A stretch of DNA of 64,000 nt from Bursaphelenchus xylophilus. Its lineage: Eukaryota; Nematoda; Chromadorea; Rhabditida; Aphelenchoididae. The DNA lies in the NCBI GenBank assembly GCA_904066235.2, contig CAJFCV020000003.1:9548001-9612000 (forward strand). Reading direction: 5' to 3'. Positions within the stretch are counted from its first letter, which is position 1. Every line of letters begins with the position of its first letter. The notes under the pieces were generated by a model. It was given only the letters and a program-made list of their open reading frames with translations. It made no database searches and was not told the DNA's origin. The translations under genes and the position numbers were made by a program. Positions 1 through 8,700 of the stretch are shown one piece after another.

Positions 1-49
1 GAGGTGAGAAACGCCAAAAATCAGTCCGGCGATTTGCCGGAAGGACTAC
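1..49. repeat. End fragment of CTAG/GCACTGTGC palindromic element (type A)
   Basis: The sequence reads CGCCAAAAATCAGTCCGGCG followed by a GGAAGGACTAC terminus and a TA. This matches the right end of the complete type A element at 56141-56340. The rest of the element would lie left of the window, inside an intron of the NDRG-family gene. Confidence 0.7.
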
Positions 50-208
50 TATATCGCAATTCTACAAAAATAATCTTTTGCCATACTTCATAAAAATATG
101 GCCAAAAAAGGCATTTTTTAATTTTCTCTGACCGCTCTCCTCACTATTTGTGGTCACTATGCACCTCACCTTTTTCATTCAATTCCCCTATAATCTCCTC
201 ACTTTTAG

Positions 209-1007
209 TATTGATGCCCTCCTGGTCACTGGCTCACGAGCTCCTCATGTCAATACGGTGTACAATACCCACAAGAACATGAACAAAAAGAAGACCACCC
301 TGCTGGTGGTGGACAATGTCAGCGATGTGATGGCCGAAGCCCCCGACAACCTCGCGCGCTCACTTATCTTGTTGTGCAAGGGCTGCGGAGTGTTGAGTGG
401 AGTCGCCATCCCCGGCATGGAAAGGCAGCGTACTTTGAGCAGGTAGGAAAATCAAATTTTTTTTGACAATTTTATGGTATTTTTTTCCTTAAATTCGGTA
501 AAAGTGCCTGAAGTTTAGGAAAAAAATCAAGATGAAATTTTGATAATTACATAATGTATTTACGTATTTTTCTGGGTTTATTTAATTTTGACGCAAATCG
601 CGTGAAACGGTAGTTTTTTTTACTTTGTTCTCTATATCCTCTCGGGATGACATTTCTTCCGGGTTTCCCGAGAAATTACCATTTTTATATGGCTTTTTGG
701 GGTTCGATATGACTCCAAACATAAAAGAACTCTCAACTGGTGCTCAGTGTGAGATTTCGAAAAGATAAATGGAGTTACAGTAAGTTGAAAGACAAAAAAA
801 AATAAAAAATAAAAGAAAATTTTTGACGAAAATTCCAAAAAAAGGTAAAAAAAAGGTACAATTAACTTCAGCGTATTTTACACAGTCATTTTCAAGACTG
901 ATAAAAATTTTATCCGATTATTTTTCAGCTCAATGGAGGAAGCGGACCGGCCCCGTCGCTTCTCCGTTCAACAAGCAACCCCCGTCGTCCCACCCGCAGC
1001 TGAGTAA
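209..1007 (+). CDS. NDRG-family protein, C-terminal two exons (5' end outside window)
   Basis: Two exons are visible: 209-442 and 929-1007 (stop TAA 1005-1007). The first has a TTTTAG acceptor and a GTAGGA donor; the second has a TTTTTCAG acceptor; the phases match (AG|C gives Ser). The first exon encodes IDALLVTGSRAPHVNTVYNT..., then KKTTLLVVDNVSDVM, then APDNLARSLILLCKGCGVL. This matches the end of the NDRG alpha/beta-hydrolase fold, where a 'VxGxxAP' strand precedes a 'TTxLxVxDxxxxxxEAPxxLA' segment and a final helix. The tail (RQRTLSR, then SMEEADRPRRFSV) is the Arg/Ser-rich region usual after the fold in this family. NDRG proteins are generally considered non-enzymatic hydrolase-fold proteins tied to stress, differentiation and trafficking. 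The N-terminal portion lies left of the window. An AATAAA at 1127-1132 is a plausible poly(A) signal. The in-frame extension upstream of 209 is intron read-through. Confidence 0.82.
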
Positions 1008-1126
1008 TGATAACCGACATCTACCTTGTATTTTTCTTATCATTAACCAACGATTGTAATGATGATACCATGCACCGTTTTTATGTAGTTAATTAGAGGT
1101 TGTAAAAATATTTCCATTCCCCGGTT

Positions 1127-1132
1127 AATAAA
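1127..1132 (+). promoter_or_regulatory. Poly(A) signal of the NDRG-family gene
   Basis: AATAAA lies 120 bp after the stop codon, giving a short 3' UTR of ordinary nematode length. Confidence 0.5.
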
Positions 1133-1789
1133 CTCAATTGTGCGACGGGAATTGCACTGACTCGGTGATTTTGAAATTGAGTGATGATGGAGACAACAAA
1201 TGGCAGGAAAAGGGGGTCTAATGAGTTTGGATTTATATACAGTATATATAAAAAAGATACTGGTAGTGATGTTTGAACAATGTTTTAAGATATGAAAGTT
1301 GTACCGCTTCAATATTCAGTATAAGAACATACCTTAGATGGGTATAATCTGACATGGAAAGGCTTGAATTTTACCTTTCAGGCCTTGCTAAAACTGCTCA
1401 AAAAATCTTCACTGAATTTTGAGACCCTCCTCATTTATAAGAGGTTATTGAACACCTTGGCCAAGCCTGTAAATTGCCAGAATTTTCAACAAATCAAATG
1501 GAAAAATAACCACAAATCAATCTCGAAAATATGAGCATTTTCTCATGTAAACTTACCTTACATTGCAGTTCTCTGAAAGCCTAAATGTCGTACAACTAAG
1601 CTGACGAAATGTTAACGTCACCAAAATGTCGTATTCACAAACATACCTACCTCCGGTCTACGGTTTGTTATACAAAAATTCATTAAACTTTACTTCCAAA
1701 TTTACGTTCGCCAAATTGATTTTCTGGAATTTTGTAAAAAACCACAGACATCAGACACTCTGTCTTGTTGCAATTCTCCATGCACTTTC
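1133..1789. other. Intergenic, no feature recognised
   Basis: This is AT-rich spacer between the NDRG-family gene and the weak candidate exons at 1790-2226. I see no protein similarity, RNA gene or clear repeat. Confidence 0.5.
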
Positions 1790-2226
1790 ATGAGTCTTGC
1801 CATGCTCGAAGCATTTCCTGACATAGAGTTCATGCAACGCCTCATGGCGTGCGGCTACGTCAAGCACAGTAAACGGCAGCAAGTGTAATATCCCAGGTAT
1901 GCTCAGAAATGTTTCCCTGTAGTAAAACGCGGGTCAGCCCGGGCAAATTTCGTATGCTAACTTTCATTTCATCCCCGCAAAGGCTGCATTTTGCTCCAAA
2001 AAATTTTATTTTTGAGAGAACGAAATGATCTCATGGCTGCCCACACTGCTGGATAATTTTCGCTTATTTCGGAGATTTCTATGGCCAGAAGTTAATGAAA
2101 TCTTTCATCCGGCCCTCATTAACCCGACTTCAATTGCGAATAATGAGCGTTGATGAATGCCGATGGGCAATCTGCTCCGTTCTACAGGCGTTTGAATTTG
2201 AACTCGGAGGCAAAAAACGGGCATAG
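1790..2226 (+). CDS. Possible small two-exon gene (weak)
   Basis: Candidate exon 1790-1882 begins ATG and encodes MSLAMLEAFPDIEFMQRLMA and a basic tail, ending at a GTGTAA donor. Candidate exon 2089-2226 follows a CTATGGCCAG acceptor in the same phase. It encodes a segment starting KLMKSFIRPSLTRLQ and including DECRWAICSVLQAFEFELGG, then stops. Together they give 76 aa. An overlapping alternative frame (ATG 2153, stop 2422, 89 aa) contains a hydrophobic stretch (LILIFCGSVAF to FTIGFLIIV). The two cannot both be coding in the overlap. I recognise no family; either may be chance. Confidence 0.2.
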
Positions 2227-2546
2227 CGGGTTGGAGTACGCCGCCGTAGAAGTTGGATGTTGGAGTGAAATTTTGAAGGCCTTAATATTAATTTTTTGTG
2301 GTAGTGTTGCTTTTAAAATCAGTTTGAAGCTGGCTTTTATTTTTACGATCGGTTTTCTTATCATTGTCAGAACGAACGGTCACTTTGTGGCTCGATACAT
2401 TGTCGGCACCAGTCGCGGGTGACAATAATTTTTTCTCTTTTCTGTTTAGCAGCTGCAACTGACCAATAACGATGAGCAATTATTCATTCAAAAAACCTTT
2501 ATCTCAGCACTTTTTGATTACCTAGCAATCGTTGTAGACATACGTA

Positions 2547-2760
2547 TTAGGTCGTCCAGAAAGTTCGTTCGTTTCTTTTTCATTGCTTTATTTTAGGAGG
2601 ATTGTTTGCTGTTTGGCAAAGTGTATAGATTTATTTGATACACCCAGTTCTGTAGAGGAAAAAAACTGTATCAAATAAATATGTATATTCCATTTGCCAA
2701 ACAACAAACAATCCTTGTAAAACAAAGAAACGAAAAAACGACCAAACTTTCTGGACGACA
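2547..2760. mobile_element. Mariner-like non-autonomous palindromic element
   Basis: The left end reads TTAGGTCGTCCAGAAAGTTC after a TA. The right end is its complement, with AAACTTTCTGGACGACA before TA. The interior is also inverted: ATTGTTTGCTGTTTGGCAAA is matched by TTTGCCAAACAACAAACAAT, and GTATCAAATAAAT by ATTTATTTGATAC. The ends resemble mariner-family termini (TTAGGTYGTCC...), but there is no room for a transposase, so this is a MITE of about 215 bp. It sits just upstream of the chemoreceptor. Confidence 0.75.
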
Positions 2761-3058
2761 TAGGCAGTGAGGAGAAACGAGCCGGTCTTTCCGACCCAAG
2801 TCAAAGGTACTAGGCCCGGTTAGAGCCCGATTCAACGCGAAATTCAGCCTCCATCTCGTGCCTGTTTTCCCCCATTTTATAGAGGTTAAAGTATGCGCAG
2901 GGGAGATCCCAAAAATGCATCTAGTTTCTAAGAAATGTAGGTCCCATAGGATGCTCAAACCCTCCCAAGTAGGACCCCCCTTTAATAGTTCTAATCCCAC
3001 CCTGATGATCGCGAAATGCACATATCTATTAATTCGAATGTCATCATGCCTTTTCAGA

Positions 3059-4843
3059 ATGTTAACCTCAGATTTCGACAATGAATATGCATTTTATTTG
3101 GAGATTGCGGTTTTTGTTTTGTCATCGATTGGATCAGCGTTCTTCATGTTTATGATCCTCAAACGGACAGAGCAGCTGATGCAGGTGTATCAGAAGATTC
3201 TCATGTACAGTTCGCTCTACGATTGGGTCGTTACGTTTACGTCTTTTTTCACTCGACCGGTTAGTTTTTGCAACAGGGATTTTCTACATTTCTTCTTCGT
3301 TTTTTTGGACAATTATCATATTTTTTTGATCGTTTCAGATATTCTTCATGGATGAAGGCAATTGCTATCTGATTTCGAACTATTTTATGCAAATGCTATC
3401 AGATCAAATGCAGTTCTTCTTCTTCTTCAGCTATATCTTCGCATTTCATGCGTTGCCTGCGGTGGTGGCCTTGTCTTATTACTATAGATATCTGGTGGTT
3501 TGCAAGTGAGTTTATATGTAAAAGGCAGAACGTATCTTAGACGAATGCGTATTTTACAAACATATACATATATCTTTCAGAGAAAAAATCATGACAAACT
3601 CCCAATTCGTTGTCTTTGCAATCTTCGCCACGACTGGATCTGTCATCATGATTGTCCTGAACTCCATGTGGATCATGCCAAGATACGGCGTCCATCAAGA
3701 TCGGTTTACGGAGCAAGCGAGCAAGATTAAAAACAGTTTCTTGCTGGAAAACAAGGATAAGATTTTTGGGATTGGTGATAATGTAAGCATTTACGTTTTT
3801 TAATTTTTTTTTTGAGAGCTTTTTTCATCAAAAAAATTTCCAGGGTCCAGCAGCCTTGAAATTATATTCGGTTGGGTTTTTCGTTACCCTTGTATCGTAT
3901 GTTCTGATCTTTATTTACATTCGAAAAGTTGTGAATACCTTCCGAATTCGCGATGGTAAAACCAGATGGCATTCGGTCAATAAACAAGTCGCAAAGTCAC
4001 TGATTGTTCAGGTAATACATCTACTTTTATACTTCGTTAAAAAAGTCATATTCTTTTCACAAGGAAAGTACTTCTATGGGGTATGGAGTTATCGGTCGAG
4101 ATATATATCAAAAAATTCGCAAAAATTTTCTGATTCAGAATATATAAAAATTAGCTGCCTAATTTTGGTTTGTAAGGGTGAAAAAATCCTCAGAACTTTT
4201 CTCGCAGCACCACGCAAATGCCTTTTTGACCAAGTTTTTACCAATTGAAAAGCTTTGTTTGGAGCTAAAGTAAACTCTGGCAGCTTGACAAGCCTTGAAA
4301 TAACAAATTTTATTAATACTCCACCTTACTTAGTAGTCCCAACATAAAAAAATTTTAAAAAAGTGGCATTTGAGTGGTGTTGCGAGAAAAGTTCTGAGGG
4401 GTTTTTCACCCTTACAAACCAAAATTAGGCAGCTAATTTTTACATATTCTGAATCAGAAAAATTTTGCGAATTTTTTGATATATGACTCGACCTGTAACT
4501 CCACACCCCATAGAAGTACTTTCCTCGTCAATAAAAATTTGATAAAAATTCAAAAAAAATATTGTTTTAGGCTGTTACCCCCTCCGTAACCATGGTCCCA
4601 ATGTTTGTCCTGATGGCGGCTTGTGTAATTCTACAACCCTCCGAAGCCTTCGTAACGACTTGTAATTACATTATGAACATCACTTTGACAATCATGCCGG
4701 TGATCAATCCCTTCGCTTCGGCCTCGTTTATCGATGCCTACCGTGAAGCGGCCCTAAGGATATTCTGTTGTTGCTTCGCACCCAGCAAGACTAAGGTCAA
4801 GAAGGAGAAGAGAGAGACTTCAACTCATATTTCCAGTGCTTAG
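3059..4843 (+). CDS. Nematode seven-transmembrane chemoreceptor (Srd/Str-like)
   Basis: Five exons: 3059-3259, 3339-3505, 3581-3782, 3844-4011 and 4571-4843, giving 336 aa with consistent phases. ATG 3059 was chosen because it follows a TTTTCAG acceptor by one base and opens the reading frame. Seven hydrophobic segments are readable: TM1 EIAVFVLSSIGSAFFMFMIL; TM2 around LMYSSLYDWVVTFTSFF; TM3 through FFFFFSYIFAFHALPAVVAL; TM4 FVVFAIFATTGSVIMIV; TM5 VGFFVTLVSYVLIFIYI; TM6 PMFVLMAACVIL; TM7 ITLTIMPVINPFASASF. The YYYRYLVVCK after TM3, the KQVAKSLIVQ before TM6 and the NPF...DAYR ending are typical of the nematode Str superfamily. Subfamily (Srd versus Str/Srh) is not certain. Such receptors act at sensory-neuron cilia for odour or pheromone detection. 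The fourth intron (4012-4570) is enlarged by a palindromic element. The poly(A) signal is at 4913. Confidence 0.85.
4061..4526. mobile_element. Palindromic element 'family I', copy 1 (intron 4 of chemoreceptor)
   Basis: The left arm starts AGGAAAGTACTTCTATGGGG and the right arm ends with its complement CCCATAGAAGTACTTTCCT. The arms stay complementary inward for about 140 bp, through AAATTAGGCAGCTAATTTTT and TTGCGAGAAAAGTTCTGAGG. A non-complementary loop of roughly 150 bp lies in the centre. No coding capacity. Two other copies are at 6527-7229 and about 39695-39872. Confidence 0.85.
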
Positions 4844-4912
4844 CGTTAAGTTGTAAGGGCTTGAAAGATGTTATTCCTCTTTTTTTTGACCAAAAGAACA
4901 AAGATTTTTAAC

Positions 4913-4918
4913 AATAAA
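4913..4918 (+). promoter_or_regulatory. Poly(A) signal of the chemoreceptor gene
   Basis: AATAAA lies 70 bp after the stop codon, in AT-rich 3' flank. Confidence 0.6.
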
Positions 4919-5111
4919 GTGAATAAATTAAATTTTTATTTCATACACAAGATAAAAATACCTGCATATACTTTATAATATTTACAAGAACATTTTGAAA
5001 TAATTTTTCAATCAAAAAATCATCTTTTTCCTTTGAGAAGACGAGTTTCGCCACGAAAATCTGCGCTTTGGCATTCTGCAACAAAAAATTCCCTAATCAA
5101 CCAGGAATTCC

Positions 5112-5357
5112 TTGCACTGTGCAACCATTTCTTTCTTCATTTTTCATTGCACTGTGCATTTTCGCCCGACACGGCCGTTCCGAAGAGTCGCCGGACTGAA
5201 ATCGGCGATACGCACTGTGCGAAAACAAAGGTTTTCTTTGCACCGTGCAATTTCTTGTTTTTTGCACCGTGCAATAGGCTTTTTCGGGTCGTCGCTCGCA
5301 CCTTGACTGTTTTCGCACAGTGCAAACGCCAAAAATCAGTCCGGCGGCTTCCCGAAA
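5112..5357. mobile_element. CTAG/GCACTGTGC palindromic element (type A, composite)
   Basis: The arms read CCGTTCCGAAGAGTCGCCGG (about 5172) and CGCCAAAAATCAGTCCGGCG followed by a degenerate CTTCCCGAAA end. Inside are GCACTGTGCG, TTTGCACCGTGCAA (twice) and GCACAGTGC. A further piece at 5112-5171 (TTGCACTGTGCAACCATT, then TTGCACTGTGCA with CGCCCGACACGG) resembles the interior of the type B copies, so this is probably a composite. It lies between the convergent chemoreceptor and Argonaute genes. Confidence 0.7.
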
Positions 5358-5472
5358 TTTATCAGTCTGTCGGGAAAATAACGGCGGATCGTCGCGCCTT
5401 GGTCAGCGATAGCGGCGAGGCGAGACATTTTGCTGCGACAATCCGCCGTCATTTTCCCGACAGACTGATATG
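5358..5472. mobile_element. Palindromic element 'family F', copy 1
   Basis: The left arm ATCAGTCTGTCGGGAAAATA plus ACGGCGGATCGTCGCG is mirrored by CGACAATCCGCCGTCATTTT plus CCCGACAGACTGAT. That makes a hairpin of about 115 bp abutting the type A element. A related copy is at about 60891-61054. Confidence 0.75.
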
Positions 5473-5773
5473 ATCACTAAACTAAAGTCTTGCATTCATT
5501 ACTTTCCAACCTCCATTCTTTACGTTATTTTATTCAATATTTATACACATAGTAAAAAGCAGTTACAGTTACAAAATAACTCCGATATTGTAGTTAAAAA
5601 AGTATCTAATTAGGGTTAAATTTAGTTAATTAGGGGGGTGAAGATTACAATTTCTCAATAACGAACATCATGAGATCAGAAAATTAGTAAAACATGTACA
5701 AAATGAGCTAATTATAGGAAAGTAATGGGCAGTTAGTTACAATCCACTTGAGTAATGATCGTACAATCGGCAA
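5473..5773. other. 3' flank of Argonaute gene
   Basis: AT-rich spacer that should contain the Argonaute 3' UTR. TTTATT at 5529-5534 (AATAAA on the minus strand) is the best poly(A) signal, about 240 bp after the stop. Nothing else seen. Confidence 0.5.
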
Positions 5774-8700
5774 TTAGGCGTTGAAGCGGACATTTCGGAG
5801 GCCTGGGCGCGTTTCATGGCTCAAATGTTCGGTCACATATTCGTATATATCCTTCGTCTCGTCGTGGCCTTCTTGGACGGCTTGATCCCTGGAAAACAAA
5901 AGTAATAAAATAAGAAAAATCAATGTTATTTTACCCTCCTCTTGACTAAAACTATCATAAAATGACAAAAAAACATTTCAAAACAAAAATATTCACATTT
6001 CAGCCAAAATTTTATATTACACTAGACCCAAGCCTCAACAACCCCTAAAAAAATCCTCAGAACTTACAAAACAGCCTTCGCCGAGGAGCTCCAATTCCTT
6101 CTAGCACGATCAGCCAAGGCTTCAGCGCAATAAACGGGAGTTGGCAAACTCGTGGACGTGGTGACAATCTGATGGGCAAAGCACAAGCTGAATGTGATAT
6201 TTTGGATTTCATCCATGCTGAGTGAGGGCTGATTGGCGAGGATTGTGTACTTGGGGACCTTGGCAGTCCCGAGACGAGCAGTGTGAGAGAGGAGGTAGAA
6301 CTCGGCATACTTGTGATGGGTGATCACTCTATCAATCACAACGCCATACGGAAGGTTCTGTTCGGTGGGTTTGTTTCCGTTGTATCTGCCGGAAAGAAAG
6401 TCCACACCGTGATTCTTGAGGCAAGCAATGTAAATCAGATTTCCACACCCCAGTTCCTTGAGGACATGTTCAATCAAGGGGATCTCTTGCGACAGAATCT
6501 AAAACAATGTCAAAAATGAGTTCGCGAGGAAAGTACTTCTATGGGGTATGGAGTTACAGGTCAAGTCATATATCAAAAAAATCATAAAATTTTTCTGATT
6601 CAAAATATGTAAAAGTTAGCTGCCTAATTTTGGTTTGTCAGGGTGAAAAAATCCTCAGAACTTTTCTCGAAACACCACACAAATTCCCCTTTTTTATATT
6701 GGAATTACTAATTTTAATACCTTAAAAGGTGTAGTATCAATCAAATTTGAAATCTTAAGGTTTGTCAACGGTTAACATTAGCTCAAAACAAAGCTTTTGA
6801 TTTGGAAAAAACTTTGTCAAAAAGGCATTTGCGTGGTGTTGCGTAAAAACTTCTGAGGATTTTTTCACCCTTACAAACCAAAATTAGGCACCTAACTTTT
6901 ACATATTCTGAATCAGAAAAATTTTGCGCTTTTTTTTGATATTAGCATTTTCATAAAGTGCATGGACTTTTGCACTGTGCATATCGCTTTCTTCGCGCGA
7001 CACGATCCTTTTCAAAACGTTTTTGCACGGTGCAATTGTCTCAAGTTTCGCGGCGGCGCAATGAAAAAAAGCTTGTGTCGCAGCGATTTTGTTTGAAAAA
7101 TCAAATTGCACTGTGCAGTCGACCTTTTTCTTGCACAGTGCGGCGAGCGACGAAAAGTCCATGCACTTTATGAAAATGCTAATATATGACTCGACCTGTA
7201 ACTCCATACCTCATAGAGGTACTTTCCTTGTCAAATGAGTGAAAACAACCTCAAGCCCAACTAAAACAAGGACCAAAACATCAGAATATATCTACTTACC
7301 ACATCGTACATCCCCTCGTTGACACCATAACGGAAGATCCAGACGTTTTGTGGTTTTCTTCCGCGGTTCTTGACGTACCTTCCAACAGTTTCCCTTACGA
7401 TCCTTTCAACATTCTCAATGTTCACTTCCTGCATCTTCGGATGCTGATAGATGTAATCTCCAGTGAAAGCCAGCGAGTCCGCAAGGTCATTGGCCATGAA
7501 AGCGACCACATTTGGAGCTCCGTCCATATCAAAGTTGGTCATGTATTCTCTGGCCTCGTACATCCCAATCGATGGGCGACCAAGCGTGATTCCAACGAAG
7601 AGATCGTTCTCTCCGACAGTTTTGCGTTGAAGGGAATCAATGACTCGGTAGTTGAGACCGCCAAGTTTCACATTAAACTTGTTGGCAATGTTCTCCATGG
7701 TCAATCTTCTGGGTGGGCCTCGGATTCCAGCAGCGTTCTGGGCGGTGTCAACGGTCACATTTTGAGTGATAATGTCCAAAGTTTGCTCCCATTGTTTGAT
7801 CGTATCTAAACGAACAAACATAATAATTTAAATCAAAAAATATAAAAAATCCTCCACCTTATATTACACTAGACTCACCTTGAATTTTCAGCGTTTTCTG
7901 GGTGACAAACATGACCATATCGCATTTTCCATTCTTGGCTCTTTTGATCAGCTTCTCAAAGGTCTCATTTCCTTCGTATCTGTGGGACACACACTCTCCG
8001 GGCTCTCCAATATTCACCCCCTTGCCTTGCAGAGCTTCAAGAAACTGTCGACCGAACTGGATGAGGCCCTGTTGCTGGAGAACAGGTCTCTCCTGCACAC
8101 TGTAGAGAGCCCATCGGACTTCGTTTCGGGGCAAAACATAAGGGCCTCCCTTCCAGGTGCTCTGCGCGGGATCCACGGTTTGCATTCGGCCGCGATAGCT
8201 GATGCCTGGAGCGGCAATTCGTCTTGCCGGAGCCTGAAAAATATGATCGATAATTCTTTGACGACACTTTAGACTATTCAAACTACAAATGAAACTTACT
8301 TTAGCCGGGGTTTCATCAATGCTGATTCCGAGATCCCTCATTTGATCGTTGGCGTCGAAGCAAAACAAATTGCGGACGGAACTCAATTGATTTTGGACGT
8401 CTCGAGGGAGCAGGGCGCATGCCTAAAATCGGCGACACGAGAAAATGAAAGTTCACTTTGCACTGTGCAATTATTTGCTTTTTGCACCGTGCAATAGGCT
8501 TTTTTGAGCCGTCGCTCGCACCCTGACCTTTTCGCACAGTGCAACCGCCAAAAAGTTGATTTCGCACAGTGCATGTCGCCGGACTTATTTTTGGCGCTTT
8601 GCACTGTGCGAAAATAAAAGTTCACTTTGCACTGTGCAATTATTTGCTTTTTGCACCGTGCAATAGGCTTTTTTGAGCTGTCGCTCGCACCCTGACTTTT

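Noticed and set aside
2858..3355. 165-codon plus-strand open frame starting upstream of the receptor
   Set aside because: The part before 3059 precedes a TTTTCAG acceptor and is not receptor-like; the part after 3259 reads into intron 1.
5033..5473. 146-codon plus-strand open frame downstream of the receptor
   Set aside because: It is entirely made of palindromic element sequence (type A plus family F), with other frames open on both strands as expected for GC-richer repeats.
7348..7809. 153-codon plus-strand open frame
   Set aside because: It is the antisense shadow of Argonaute exon 7, whose minus-strand frame matches the MID and PIWI domains.
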